Shown here: one piece after another, positions 1-9,109 of the stretch
Numbering within the stretch: position 1 is the first letter of the stretch
How the letters are laid out: every line of letters starts with the position of its first letter
DNA from: Ferruginibacter sp.
GTDB taxonomy: Bacteria > Bacteroidota > Bacteroidia > Chitinophagales > Chitinophagaceae
NCBI GenBank assembly: GCA_017983695.1
Contig: JAGOAX010000009.1
Location: forward strand, 186,001-250,000
Reading direction: 5' to 3'
Length of the DNA stretch: 64,000 nucleotides
Made by a program: the position numbers and the translations under genes
The notes under the pieces: model-generated
Database searches by the model: none
What the model saw: only the letters and a program-made list of their open reading frames with translations
What the model was told of the DNA's origin: nothing

Positions 1-545
1 GGGCATAAACCATATTGTTCAATAGCGTTGCGGTGTATTGCAGTACCGTAGCCTTTATTTTTATCCCAGCCATACTGTGGAAACTCCAGGTGAATTTTTT
101 TCATCAGCTCATCCCGGTAGGTTTTTGCAAGAATGCTGGCAGCTGCAATAGCAGCATATTTTCCATCGCCTTTAATAATGCATTGGTGTGCAATTTTTTT
201 ATAAGGTTTAAAACGGTTGCCATCTATTAATAAAAATTGAGGGATTGTTTTCATTTTATCCAATGATAAATGCATGGCTTTATAACTGGCCTGTAAAATA
301 TTTATTTTATCTATTTCATTATTATCAACGGCAGCTACAGCAAAGGCAATACTTTCTTTTTCAATAATGGGCCGTAACAGGTCTCTTTCTTTTTCCTTTA
401 ACTGTTTACTGTCGTTTAACAGGGGATGAAAAAAATCCGTAGGTAAAATAACTGCAGCAGCAAACACAGGGCCTGCATAGCAACCCCGGCCGGCTTCATC
501 AAGCCCGGCTTCAATTAAATCTTTATGTAGATAGGGTGCAAGCAT
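1..545 (-). CDS. rnhB: Ribonuclease HII (3' end cut by window edge)
   Basis: Ribonuclease HII cuts the RNA strand of RNA-DNA hybrids and starts removal of single ribonucleotides from DNA in the cytoplasm. The frame opens at the ATG complementary to 543-545 and runs off the left edge. The N-terminus holds GLDEAGRG (residues 14-21) with the catalytic Asp16-Glu17 pair, then LNDSKQL, the LLIDGNR strand with another active-site acid, and GDGKYAAIAAASILAKTYRD with the last acid. The visible end, GYGTAIHRNAIEQYG, normally lies only some 10-20 residues before the C-terminus, so little is missing. It is transcribed divergently from heme A synthase. Confidence 0.95.
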   Translation of the reverse strand, partial: MLAPYLHKDLIEAGLDEAGRGCYAGPVFAAAVILPTDFFHPLLNDSKQLKEKERDLLRPIIEKESIAFAVAAVDNNEIDKINILQASYKAMHLSLDKMKTIPQFLLIDGNRFKPYKKIAHQCIIKGDGKYAAIAAASILAKTYRDELMKKIHLEFPQYGWDKNKGYGTAIHRNAIEQYGLC

Positions 546-615
546 TTATGTTTAACAAATATCTGTCAAAACTATAAAATACCTGCTAATGCTGCTGTAA
601 CAAGATTTGCTGTAC

Positions 616-623
616 TAAATTTG
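616..623 (+). promoter_or_regulatory. -7 promoter element of ctaA, almost no leader
   Basis: TAAATTTG matches the Bacteroidota -7 consensus TAnnTTTG exactly and lies 8 nt before the ATG at 632. If used, the transcript would have almost no 5' leader. No convincing TTTG was seen at the -33 position. Confidence 0.5.
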
Positions 624-631
624 CAGCCGAT

Positions 632-1684
632 ATGGATACTACAACGCAACGTAATAACAGGCAGGTGGCTACATGGCTGCTGATTGGAGTGGGGATGATC
701 ATCATCCAGATTTTATTGGGTGGCATTACCCGTTTAACAGAATCAGGATTATCAATTACCGAATGGAAACCCATTACCGGTACATTACCGCCATTAAATG
801 AAGCAGCATGGCAGGCAGAATTTGATAAGTATAAAGTAACCGACCAGTTTAAATATGTACATCAAAATTTTTCTTTAGCCAATTTTAAATTTATTTTTTT
901 CTGGGAGTGGTTTCATCGCCTTTGGGCCAGGTTACTGGCTGTTGTTTTTGTAATTGGCTTTGCATATTTTATTTTTAAAAAGAAGTTTAACAAACAAATG
1001 ATTACCCCAATGATCATTTTGTTTGTGTTGGGTGCTATGCAGGGCGCTATTGGCTGGTTAATGGTAAAAAGCGGTTTGGTACCCGAAAAATATTTTGTTG
1101 GCCATGTGGAATTAACCACCCACTTTATTGCAGCGCTGGGCTTATTGTGTTACACCTTATGGTTCGCCTTAAGCCTGCTGATAAAACCAAAACAAATTGT
1201 TATTAATGTGCCATTGCAAAAAATGATGCTGGCAATTATGGTAATTTTATTTTTTCAATTGATTTACGGCGCTTTTATGGCAGGGTTAAAAGCGGCAGTT
1301 AGTGCACCTACCTGGCCATCTATTAACGGCAGTATGGTGCCAGCAACAATGAACGAATTGTCGCCGTGGAGTAAAAATTTAGTCAGCAATAATATTATGG
1401 TTCATTTTGTTCATCGTGGGCTGGCCTATGTATTGTTTATTTTAATTACGGTTTGGTATTTTAAAGCCGGGGTGGTTAAAAAAAACAGGTTGTTTGGTAA
1501 ACTTCGCTTCAGGCTCTTAATCTTGGTAACCCTGCAACTGGTGCTGGGTATTTTCACAGTGTTAAAGTCAACCCAACCCAACGGACTTTTATTGTTTGGG
1601 GCATTGCACCAGTTTATTGCTATGCTGCTGGTGATGTGTATTATTACTTTATTATACTTGCTGCGGAAAAAGAGCGTTATATAA
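632..1684 (+). CDS. ctaA: Heme A synthase, COX15/CtaA family
   Basis: This integral membrane protein oxidises the C8 methyl group of heme O to make heme A for aa3-type cytochrome oxidases. The 350 residues contain about eight hydrophobic helices. The N-terminal signature GGITRLTESGLSITEWKP and the following GTLPPLNEAAWQAEFDKY are typical of the type-2 (mitochondrial and alphaproteobacterial) branch. Conserved heme-ligand histidines are visible in FFWEWFHRLWAR, VGHVELTTHF, MVHFVHRGLAYV and ALHQFIAML. Length is normal for the family. The oxidase genes are not in this window. The start follows a perfect -7 element by 8 nt, so the transcript may be leaderless. Confidence 0.95.
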   Translation: MDTTTQRNNRQVATWLLIGVGMIIIQILLGGITRLTESGLSITEWKPITGTLPPLNEAAWQAEFDKYKVTDQFKYVHQNFSLANFKFIFFWEWFHRLWARLLAVVFVIGFAYFIFKKKFNKQMITPMIILFVLGAMQGAIGWLMVKSGLVPEKYFVGHVELTTHFIAALGLLCYTLWFALSLLIKPKQIVINVPLQKMMLAIMVILFFQLIYGAFMAGLKAAVSAPTWPSINGSMVPATMNELSPWSKNLVSNNIMVHFVHRGLAYVLFILITVWYFKAGVVKKNRLFGKLRFRLLILVTLQLVLGIFTVLKSTQPNGLLLFGALHQFIAMLLVMCIITLLYLLRKKSVI

Positions 1685-1715
1685 ATACGGTACAATTTAT
1701 ATAACAATAAACCTC

Positions 1716-1748
1716 TTTTGTACCATGCCTGTTTTTTTGGTACATTTA
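1716..1748 (+). promoter_or_regulatory. Promoter of the patatin gene with GTACC/GGTAC inverted repeat
   Basis: TTTTG (1716-1720) and TACATTTA (1741-1748) are 20 nt apart, the Bacteroidota spacing. A GTACC...GGTAC inverted repeat (TACC at 1721-1724, GGTA at 1739-1742, 14 nt between) fills the spacer and could be an operator. Confidence 0.5.
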
Positions 1749-1764
1749 AAAAACAACCACATGT

Positions 1765-3987
1765 ATGAAACAGCTGTTGAATAATATTTTTTATTCTTTT
1801 CCTGTACAGCTTTTTGTGCTGCATTTTAGAAAGTTCCAGGTACTGCTGGTGTTTTGGTATTTGCTTGGTAGTACCATTAACAGCGGTTTTATGAAAACCT
1901 TTGGCGCCGATGCACTTTTTTTTGCACCCGAATATTTAGGCAAAGTTGATATGCTGGCAGCGGTAATTGTAGGTATTGCCCTTGGCGTATTTATCATGAG
2001 CTGGAATGTAACCACATTTATTTTGCATAGTAAGCGCTGTAAATTTTTAGCCACCACATCAAAACCTTTTTTTAAGTATTGCATCAACAATGCAGTACTG
2101 CCCTTACTTTTTATTGTTTTTTATTTTATAAAACTTATCCCTTTTAATAAAAATAAAGAGTTGATGAGTGCCGGCGAAATTACCGTAATAGCAGTGGGGC
2201 TGCTGGCCGGTTTTATCCTGTTGCTGGCAGTTTCATTTATTTATTTTTTTCAGGCCGAAAAAACAATACTCCGGAGTGTGGTACCGATTGTAAGTAATCC
2301 ACAACATTTTAAAGAGGAGTATAACCCGGCAACAAATCCTCAACAGGAAGGTTTTGGAATGAAGGTGGGCTATTATTTTACAGGCAGGTTTCGTTTGCGT
2401 AAGGCAAGAAATGTATCGCATTACAGCCAGGATTTTTTAGATATGATATTTAAACGGCATCACTTTTCTGCCATTACCAGTATTGTACTGGCATTTGTTT
2501 TTCTGGCAGTAGTAGGTTTTTTTTTAGATGATAAATTTTTCCAGGTTCCGGCTGCAGCAAGTATTTTTATTTTTTTTGCTGTAATGACAGCAGTAATTGG
2601 TGCCCTCACTTATTTTTTACAAAGCTGGAGCCTTCCTTTTATAATAGTACTTGTTTTTTTTATTGATATTTTATACAATAATGATATTATTGACCCACGT
2701 AATAAAGCCTACGGGTTAAACTATACCAATAAAACAGAACGGCCGCTATACAACAAGCAAGCGCTGCAACAATTATGTACGCCGGACAAGACAGCTGCAG
2801 ATAAAGCCAATATGCTTACCATACTGGAAAACTGGAAGCAGAAGCAAACAGTACCAAAACCGGTAATGATTTTTATAAATGTAAGTGGAGGCGGTTTACG
2901 CAGCGGCACTTTTGTTATGAACACGCTGCAAAAATTAGATAGTATTACAAAGGGAAGACTTATGCAGCATACTATGCTGATAAGTGGTGCCAGCGGTGGG
3001 ATGCTTGCTGCTACTTATTACCGTGAATTGTATCGTGCTAATTTAACTGCCAACCCTCCAGTTAGTTTAAGTCATCCTGGTTTTACAGATAATATTGCAC
3101 AGGATCTGCTGAACCCGATTTTTTCTTCCATGATAGCAAGGGATATGTTTTCGCCGGCACAAAAATTTACGGTAGGTAATTTTAAATATGTTAAGGACAG
3201 GGGCTATGCTTTTGAACAAAAGCTGAATGATAATACAACAGGAATACTTAATCACCAGATAAAAGATTTTGCTGCAGATGAAAAAGCTGCAAAAGTGCCG
3301 TTGATGATATTTAACTCTACCATCAGCAGGGATGGCAGGCAGATGATAGTCAGCAGCCAGCCGCTGAGTTTTTTGATGAAACCCTTTTTGTATGCCACAG
3401 ATACTTCAGCAAGTCCAGATGCAGTTGACTTTGCAGCATTTTTTGCAAAGCAGGATCCTATGAACCTGCGCCTATTGACTGCATTACGAATGAATGCCAC
3501 CTTTCCTTATGTATTACCAAATGTTTGGCTGCCAACCCAACCTGTTATTGATGTAATGGACGCTGGCTTAAGAGATAATTTTGGCCAGGAAACCAGTTTA
3601 CGTTTTATAGAAAATTTTAAAGACTGGTTACAACAAAATACCGGAGGGGTAATAGTATTGCAATTACGTGACCGCAGAAATGATAACTGGCAGCAACCTT
3701 TTGAAAGCAACAGTATTACCGATGTACTTGTTAAGCCGGCAACCATGCTGCAACACAATTGGTATAAGCTACAGGATTTTTCAGAAACCAATCAATATAG
3801 TTACCTGCATGATGGATTGGATACTTTGTTACACCGCATCAGTTTTATGTATGTACCTAAAAAAGAAGATAAAGGTGCAGCACTAAATTTTCATTTAACA
3901 GCACAGGAAAAAAAAGATGTAATGGAATCTTTTGATAACAGCTATAACCAGGCGGCATTAAAAAAAGTGCTGGAGTTGTTGAAGTGA
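1765..3987 (+). CDS. Patatin-like phospholipase with N-terminal membrane domain
   Basis: This is a predicted serine acyl hydrolase of the patatin family acting on membrane lipids. The first ~320 residues hold several hydrophobic segments (around 60-85, 100-120, 140-160, 230-255 and 265-315) that would anchor the enzyme in the inner membrane. The catalytic half shows the oxyanion motif SGGGLRSG (374-381), the nucleophile elbow GASGG (408-412, Ser410) and the dyad Asp in DAGLRDNFG (Asp599). DAG replaces the commoner DGG, a tolerated variant. It ends 2 bp before a convergent lipid kinase gene, so two lipid-related enzymes are tail to tail. The substrate cannot be read from the sequence. Confidence 0.85.
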   Translation: MKQLLNNIFYSFPVQLFVLHFRKFQVLLVFWYLLGSTINSGFMKTFGADALFFAPEYLGKVDMLAAVIVGIALGVFIMSWNVTTFILHSKRCKFLATTSKPFFKYCINNAVLPLLFIVFYFIKLIPFNKNKELMSAGEITVIAVGLLAGFILLLAVSFIYFFQAEKTILRSVVPIVSNPQHFKEEYNPATNPQQEGFGMKVGYYFTGRFRLRKARNVSHYSQDFLDMIFKRHHFSAITSIVLAFVFLAVVGFFLDDKFFQVPAAASIFIFFAVMTAVIGALTYFLQSWSLPFIIVLVFFIDILYNNDIIDPRNKAYGLNYTNKTERPLYNKQALQQLCTPDKTAADKANMLTILENWKQKQTVPKPVMIFINVSGGGLRSGTFVMNTLQKLDSITKGRLMQHTMLISGASGGMLAATYYRELYRANLTANPPVSLSHPGFTDNIAQDLLNPIFSSMIARDMFSPAQKFTVGNFKYVKDRGYAFEQKLNDNTTGILNHQIKDFAADEKAAKVPLMIFNSTISRDGRQMIVSSQPLSFLMKPFLYATDTSASPDAVDFAAFFAKQDPMNLRLLTALRMNATFPYVLPNVWLPTQPVIDVMDAGLRDNFGQETSLRFIENFKDWLQQNTGGVIVLQLRDRRNDNWQQPFESNSITDVLVKPATMLQHNWYKLQDFSETNQYSYLHDGLDTLLHRISFMYVPKKEDKGAALNFHLTAQEKKDVMESFDNSYNQAALKKVLELLK

Positions 3988-3989
3988 GT

Positions 3990-4895
3990 TTATCTAACAG
4001 GCATTAATAACTTAAATGCATTTTCAATAATCTCAATTTCAAATGTTGCGGCCGTTGCTGCAGGATCACCATCAATATGCAATGGCGCCATAGATGGATT
4101 TTGGATAGTTATTTTTTTAGTTTGAAAATAACCAATATCGGTGCGGTGATATTTTTTATCTTCATAAGGCCGCACTTCTCCTTTGCGTATTTGCTTTATC
4201 ACATTCCACAACATCCGCATCTTACTCATCTTATTTACAATAACAATATCCAGTAAACCGTCATGCAAACTTGCCTGTGGTGCAATAGTAAAATTATTGC
4301 CAAACTGGTTGCTGTTGGCAATGCTGATAAAAAATGCTTCGGTATTGATGCAGCTGTCATTCACCATTAACCCAAAAGGATAGGGTGTAGCTGTTCTGAA
4401 ATTTTTTACTGATTGTTTGATATATGTTTTTAAACCACGTTGCTGTTGTTTGGCAAAATCATGTGCTACCTGTGCATCAAATCCTATACCGCACAACATG
4501 CAGCTGAATTTTTTATTAATATAGAAACTATCGATGTACACTGCATGGTCATTAAAGATCACATCTAAAGCTTTAGTAACAGTTTTTGGGATTTTGGCAG
4601 CAAAGGCCAGGCCATTACCGGAACCCATCGGTATGATACCAATATTTACATCAACACCAAGTAATGCATTGGCAACCTGGTTTACCGAACCATCACCACC
4701 ACAAATAATAATATCGGTAATTTTTTCGGCAGCAATTTTTTCTTTTACATAATTGTAATTGCCTTCTGCATTTGTATGTTCTATTTCGAAAGGGATATTT
4801 TTTTCAATGGTTCTCTTCTTGATCATATCCAGCATCAGCACTTTTCCTTTGGTGCCGGATATGGGATTGATAAAATAAATAAACTTACGGTTCAT
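3990..4895 (-). CDS. Diacylglycerol kinase family lipid kinase (YegS/DgkB type)
   Basis: This is a predicted ATP-dependent lipid kinase of the DAGK_cat family, likely phosphorylating diacylglycerol or a sphingoid-type lipid at the inner membrane. The 301 residues begin with FINPISGTKGK, a conserved first strand. The nucleotide-binding signature CGGDGSVN lies at 65-72, followed by GIIPMGSGNGLAFA. The C-terminal half holds HDGLLDIVIV and HIDGDPA, typical of the YegS fold. It starts 4 nt after the stop of the secreted protein gene at 4900-5343, so the two probably form an operon. The exact lipid substrate is unknown; sphingolipids occur in this phylum and cannot be excluded. Confidence 0.88.
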   Translation of the reverse strand: MNRKFIYFINPISGTKGKVLMLDMIKKRTIEKNIPFEIEHTNAEGNYNYVKEKIAAEKITDIIICGGDGSVNQVANALLGVDVNIGIIPMGSGNGLAFAAKIPKTVTKALDVIFNDHAVYIDSFYINKKFSCMLCGIGFDAQVAHDFAKQQQRGLKTYIKQSVKNFRTATPYPFGLMVNDSCINTEAFFISIANSNQFGNNFTIAPQASLHDGLLDIVIVNKMSKMRMLWNVIKQIRKGEVRPYEDKKYHRTDIGYFQTKKITIQNPSMAPLHIDGDPAATAATFEIEIIENAFKLLMPVR

Positions 4896-4899
4896 GAAA

Positions 4900-5343
4900 T
4901 TATTTTGCAGTAATGGTACCCATATAAATACGCTTAGAAGGAATCATGCTTCTGTCATCGGCGGGATCCATCAGCAGGTATAATTTTATTGGTTTTCCTT
5001 TTGTAAGTAGCGATTTAAGTTTGACACCGGTGAGTATAAACTTGCCGGGTGTACCTACTGTTTCGGGCACGTTTAAAAAAGACAGGCCTGCATTATCAGT
5101 TACTTCTATTGTTCTTTTGTAAACGGTCATACCAATATGCTCACCCTCTATTTGAACAGATAGTTGCTTTAATTTTTTACAGTCAGTTTTTTTAATATTG
5201 GTTCCGCCACCAGTAGTTTCATCTGTCTTTGTTATGTAAGCTCCTTTTTTAACCCCGTTTAAAAAAACGGTAACAGTATTTTGTGCAATTGCTGCAGTAA
5301 ACATAAAAAAGAGTATTAATGCTGTAAATAATTTATGTTTCAT
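4900..5343 (-). CDS. Secreted protein of unknown function
   Basis: Not recognised beyond being exported. I take the ATG at 5341-5343 as start because it opens a clean signal peptide (MKHKLFTALILFFMFTAAIA, cleavage before QNTVTV); an upstream start would add 12 residues before it. The mature part of about 125 residues is rich in beta-strand patterns, with a Lys/Thr-rich stretch near the start and no cysteine pairs or catalytic motif I can name. It lies immediately upstream of the lipid kinase and may be translated together with it. Confidence 0.6.
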   Translation of the reverse strand: MKHKLFTALILFFMFTAAIAQNTVTVFLNGVKKGAYITKTDETTGGGTNIKKTDCKKLKQLSVQIEGEHIGMTVYKRTIEVTDNAGLSFLNVPETVGTPGKFILTGVKLKSLLTKGKPIKLYLLMDPADDRSMIPSKRIYMGTITAK

Positions 5344-5489
5344 ACCGGTGTTTTGTTTTACAAAGTTAACTAATGCCAATACAAGTTAAATACAACTGCA
5401 CGGTTAATATTCATTATAACTGTTAAAAGATTTCAGGCATTTATTTATTTGCAGAAGGTGATAGCGGAGTTATAAACTGCAATAAAAAA

Positions 5490-6023
5490 TTAATTGACCT
5501 TTATCATTTCCGTAAGGCAAAAATCGTCGTCGTAAATAGGGTGTACACGGGTTTTGTAATGAAACTCCAGGCAGTTTCTCAGCTCGTAGTTGTTTTGTAC
5601 CAATTTAGAAGTAAAGTGTTCTGCAAGGGGAAGCAGCGACAATTTGCCATTTTTAAATTTTAATTCAGCGATATAATTAGCACCTTTTACAGAGATATTT
5701 AAAAACTGGTTTCCTGCAACGGTTGACATAAATGCTGTTCCGTTTACCGAATCTCTAAGTAATACTTTAAATGGTTTTAGTTCATCCAGTTTTCCGGTAA
5801 ATACAATATTATATTCCGTGTCAGATCTTTTACTCAAAATAAGTTTTACAATTTCCTGCTTACCGCTGAGGGGTTTTTTTACCAATGTGGCCCAGCTGCC
5901 CATCAGTTCATCTTCTACATAAATAGTCGGATTTTCATCAAGCAGGTATGGAGAACTATACGGACAGGCGCAGAGTAATACACTCAAAAGGAATAATAAT
6001 GCTGTCTGTAGTAATATTCTCAT
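5490..6023 (-). CDS. Lipoprotein of unknown function
   Basis: A 177-residue predicted lipoprotein. The N-terminus MRILLQTALLFLLSVLLCAC is a lipoprotein signal with the acylated Cys at residue 20. The rest alternates polar and hydrophobic residues (for example EIVKLILSKRSDTEYNIVF and FLNISVKGANYIAELKF), suggesting a small beta-rich periplasmic domain. No known motif was seen. It diverges from the GH18 lipoprotein gene with an 86-bp intergenic region, which may link their expression. Confidence 0.65.
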   Translation of the reverse strand: MRILLQTALLFLLSVLLCACPYSSPYLLDENPTIYVEDELMGSWATLVKKPLSGKQEIVKLILSKRSDTEYNIVFTGKLDELKPFKVLLRDSVNGTAFMSTVAGNQFLNISVKGANYIAELKFKNGKLSLLPLAEHFTSKLVQNNYELRNCLEFHYKTRVHPIYDDDFCLTEMIKVN

Positions 6024-6109
6024 CTGTTGTAAAATTAATCATCATTATCTGCTCCGGCAATAGTAAAACTCCCCAAAGGTTAGTAACTTCCAATACTAAT
6101 TTATTTACT

Positions 6110-7153
6110 ATGAAGCGTTTTGCCAGGTTTTGGTTGCTTATTACCACTACTGCCATTTTTTTAGCTGCCTGTAAAAAAGATAACCCGGCAACCGTTCCTG
6201 CACCGGCACCAATTTTTGCACCACCCGATTTTGGTTTTAAAGTAGTAGGCTATTTTCCTTACTACAGAACAGTGAGCGCTGTACCGGATGTAAAATTTAA
6301 AATGACCAATGTGGTGAACTATGCTTTTTTTACTGTTACTGCCAGCGGACTTACTTTAAACAGCCCAACAACTTTTACTGCTGTAGTGGCAAAGGCAAAA
6401 CTTAATAATGCCAAAATATTCATGAGCGTTAACGGTGCTGCTTCAGATTTTAAAACAGCAACGGCATCAACCACTGCACGAAACTCACTTATAAAAAACA
6501 TTATGGATAATGTGCGGCAATATGTTTTAGATGGCGTGGATATTGATTGGGAATTTCCCAGCACCAGCGATGGAACAGACATACAATTTACTGCTTTAAT
6601 GAAGGAATTAAGCGACAGCCTGCACACCAATGGCAAATATTATTTAACAGCGGCTATTACACCCGGTAAATATGCCGGTAGTATAAGAGATGCGGTACAA
6701 ACTGCCGTGTTTAATTATGCAGATTGGTTTAATGTTATGGTGTACGATGATTTTAGCACAACAACATCTTATAAACATCACAGCGATATGGCGTTGGTAA
6801 ATACATCAATAAATTACTGGCTTACCACAAGAGGAATGCCTGCTGCTAAATATGTATTGGGATTGCCGGGTTATGGAAGGCCATCGGGCATAACACAAAC
6901 AAACACCGTACTTACCTACAACAATATTTTAGCGCAGGGTGGCAGTGCGGTATCAGATTCTGCAATAGTTACTGCCAGCGGATACCCTGCACCTTTTACC
7001 ATTTATTACAATGGTCAATATACCATTAAACTTAAAAGCATGCTGGCAAAACAAAGGGGCAATGGTGTAATGCTCTGGGAAAAAGGGCAGGATACCAATG
7101 ATAATACTTCGCTGCTTAAAGCGGTATGCGATACTATTGGCAGACCGTATTAG
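6110..7153 (+). CDS. GH18 family glycoside hydrolase lipoprotein (chitinase-like)
   Basis: A predicted surface or periplasmic enzyme of glycoside hydrolase family 18, which cleaves beta-1,4-N-acetylglucosamine linkages in chitin or similar glycans. I start at 6110 because it opens a lipoprotein signal (MKRFARFWLLITTTAIFLAAC, acylated Cys at residue 21); a longer frame is open upstream but has no signal. The catalytic motif DGVDIDWEF is at 141-149 (DxxDxDxE, acid/base Glu148). The first strand VVGYFPYYR, the substrate-side WFNVMVYDDF and the terminal VMLWEKGQDT fit the family barrel. No binding module is attached. Endo-beta-N-acetylglucosaminidase activity is an alternative to chitinase. Confidence 0.88.
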   Translation: MKRFARFWLLITTTAIFLAACKKDNPATVPAPAPIFAPPDFGFKVVGYFPYYRTVSAVPDVKFKMTNVVNYAFFTVTASGLTLNSPTTFTAVVAKAKLNNAKIFMSVNGAASDFKTATASTTARNSLIKNIMDNVRQYVLDGVDIDWEFPSTSDGTDIQFTALMKELSDSLHTNGKYYLTAAITPGKYAGSIRDAVQTAVFNYADWFNVMVYDDFSTTTSYKHHSDMALVNTSINYWLTTRGMPAAKYVLGLPGYGRPSGITQTNTVLTYNNILAQGGSAVSDSAIVTASGYPAPFTIYYNGQYTIKLKSMLAKQRGNGVMLWEKGQDTNDNTSLLKAVCDTIGRPY

Positions 7154-7162
7154 TCAGCCCAG

Positions 7163-8092
7163 TTATTTTTTAAACAATGCACCCAGCCATCCGCCAATTT
7201 CCATAAACCAGGCAATACCCAGGTGTACAATTAAACCGCCCCAAATACTGCCGGTATTATAGCTTACAATACCTAAAAGTAAACCACCCCAAAAACTGCT
7301 GATAGCTTCACCCATTGGTTTGCCTAAATGAATAGCACAATAAAAACAGGCAACAGGTATTATACAATGCGTACCGCAGATTTTCATCAGCGATAAAATT
7401 AAAAATCCACGAAAGAAAAATTCAATACTTATAAAGTCAAAACCATAACACAACTCATAAACTACATACCGCCACTTTTGATGCCCCAGCTGCAATTGGG
7501 TTAAAAATTTTGCTTTGGGATACATACTCAAAAAATCCCGCTGTGTACTTGCCAGTGCAAGCAGCGGAACCATAATGAGCAACATGATGAGATAAGGCCT
7601 GATATTATCCAAAGCCCTTGTGCCGTAAAAAGGTTGATTGCTTTTATCTTTTATAAACCAGATAATAAATATGGGTATCAGTAACACAAATACACGGACT
7701 ACCCAATTGATACAGCGTAACCAAAATTGCAATTCATCGCCTGTCCATATTTTATTAACGATGTCTTCGTGAAAATTAAAATTTACCCGGAAAGAAAAAA
7801 AGGCCGGCGCCAGCAACAATATTATCCAAAACCACAGCTTGTAGTAATAAGTGCAATCTTTATAAAAAAATAGCTGTAATAAAAAAGCTGTTGCAAAAGG
7901 AATAAGGTAAAGCAGGTAATAACCTAAAAAATTACTCCATCTTGTTTTTCCTGCGGCAGCATACCTGCGTTCCAGCAAGTGCCAGTAGTTTAAATAAATA
8001 ATTGTACCCAGCAATAACAGTATCAATAAAAAATACCAGAGATTAAATTCTTTATTATAAAACTCACGGATATATTTAAATACTGCTGACAA
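7163..8092 (-). CDS. CPBP family intramembrane metalloprotease
   Basis: A predicted membrane-embedded protease of the CPBP (CAAX protease and bacteriocin-processing) family. The 309 residues hold about eight hydrophobic segments. The family motifs lie in the C-terminal half: IEFFFRGFL (motif 1, Glu and Arg), CAIHLGKP (motif 2, His) and GGLIVHLGIAWFMEIGG (motif 3, His). Bacteroidota genomes carry many such genes of unknown substrate. It converges with the GH18 gene (9 bp apart) and is separated from the minus-strand gene upstream by a terminator at 8138-8166. Confidence 0.8.
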   Translation of the reverse strand: MSAVFKYIREFYNKEFNLWYFLLILLLLGTIIYLNYWHLLERRYAAAGKTRWSNFLGYYLLYLIPFATAFLLQLFFYKDCTYYYKLWFWIILLLAPAFFSFRVNFNFHEDIVNKIWTGDELQFWLRCINWVVRVFVLLIPIFIIWFIKDKSNQPFYGTRALDNIRPYLIMLLIMVPLLALASTQRDFLSMYPKAKFLTQLQLGHQKWRYVVYELCYGFDFISIEFFFRGFLILSLMKICGTHCIIPVACFYCAIHLGKPMGEAISSFWGGLLLGIVSYNTGSIWGGLIVHLGIAWFMEIGGWLGALFKK

Positions 8093-8137
8093 TTGCTTTT
8101 AGTTTTTATAAAGATAGCATGAGTACTACTATAAAAA

Positions 8138-8166
8138 AGCCCCTGCATTATACAGGGGCTTTTATG
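8138..8166 (-). terminator. Rho-independent terminator
   Basis: Stem AGCCCCTG / CAGGGGCT (8138-8145 and 8153-8160) with a 7-nt loop. On the minus strand it is followed by a run of six T, so it ends the transcript of the gene at 8186-9016. Confidence 0.85.
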
Positions 8167-8185
8167 CTGGTTGTTTTAGTGTTTT

Positions 8186-9016
8186 TTATTTACAGCCAAA
8201 CCATACTCTTTTTTCCATATCGAAAAACCAGTAGGTGTCGTTGGCAAATGCAAAATTAAATGAAGCTTCTGCGGGAGTGCCGGACGGCAATATAAGTACC
8301 TGGCTTAAAAAGCCGGTTTTAGAATCATACAACTCCACCTGCTTTTTATCTATATTTAAAAACCCAATTTCTGCACCGGGTTTGCCAGTGTAAATTACAG
8401 TAGTACGATTATAGCCTTCGGGTTCTGCGGTTTCATCTTCACCTTCTTTAATGCCCTGCTTTGCCGTAGTTCCCCAGTGAATGGTCAGCCTGTCATCGGG
8501 ATTTACCGAAGCATCCGTAGCATTATACCAAGATACCTGCGATCCAAAAATAAACATCACTGATTTTCTTGCAACATTATATGCGCCAACACTTTGATCA
8601 TCTGGCTGGTTCATGCCTTCAAAATCTATAGCTATTTTTACAGGAATGCCCTTTTTATCAAGCGTATAAGAAAACCATCCATAGCTGCCATAGGTATTTC
8701 CGCAGATTTGTTTTTTTGCCGGATCATACCAAAGCCCACGGCTATCTTCCATTGCGGTTAAAGTATCTAGTGAAAGTTGTTTGCCTTTAACATCATACAC
8801 AGCAAGCGGATAAGCCATATTGCCGGCCATTACCGCATAATATTTTTTCTGTACCGGATGCCACGCCACGCTGGCTCCCCTGGTACCAGGCATATCATCA
8901 TCAATAGTTTTAGGCATTTTAAGCTCCAATACTTTTTTAAGCGGACGGCTTATTTGGCCTTTAACAGCATTACCCAGAACAAAGGTTGCGGCCAAAAATA
9001 AAAAATACTTTTTCAT
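8186..9016 (-). CDS. Secreted protein of unknown function, member of the TACCC/GGGTA site group
   Basis: Not recognised. The ATG complementary to 9014-9016 opens a signal peptide (MKKYFLFLAATFVLGNAVKG). The mature ~255 residues have recurring strand patterns such as SVAWHPVQKKYYAVMAG, GLWYDPAKKQICGNTY and EIGFLNIDKKQVELYD, which suggest a beta-propeller-like fold (inference). It ends with Cys-Lys. A TACCC-type 16-bp inverted repeat lies 46 bp upstream of the start, the same site found before the two-component genes at 50-52 kb, so it may belong to that regulon. A strong terminator follows it. Confidence 0.65.
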   Translation of the reverse strand: MKKYFLFLAATFVLGNAVKGQISRPLKKVLELKMPKTIDDDMPGTRGASVAWHPVQKKYYAVMAGNMAYPLAVYDVKGKQLSLDTLTAMEDSRGLWYDPAKKQICGNTYGSYGWFSYTLDKKGIPVKIAIDFEGMNQPDDQSVGAYNVARKSVMFIFGSQVSWYNATDASVNPDDRLTIHWGTTAKQGIKEGEDETAEPEGYNRTTVIYTGKPGAEIGFLNIDKKQVELYDSKTGFLSQVLILPSGTPAEASFNFAFANDTYWFFDMEKRVWFGCK

Positions 9017-9062
9017 GCGTATAAGTTTATGTAAAGAAACAAATTGAAAAAGTAAAATGCAA

Positions 9063-9078
9063 TACCCTGTTAACGGTA
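9063..9078 (-). promoter_or_regulatory. TACC-N8-GGTA operator candidate (NarL-heptamer geometry), copy 1
   Basis: TACCCTGTTAACGGTA, 46 bp upstream of the gene at 9016. A -7-like TTTCTTTA (9032-9039, minus strand) begins 23 nt after the site, as at the other copies. Confidence 0.55.
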
Positions 9079-9109
9079 TATACAAAGCATAAAACCTGGA
9101 GTAATAGTT

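Noticed and set aside
1720-1743. GTACC-N14-GGTAC as an eighth member of the TACCC site family
   Set aside because: The spacing is 14 instead of 8 between TACC and GGTA, and it lies within the promoter spacer. It may be an unrelated operator.
5948-6109. Upstream extension of the GH18 gene
   Set aside because: The frame is open for 54 more codons, but they overlap the divergent lipoprotein gene and would bury the lipoprotein signal that begins at 6110.
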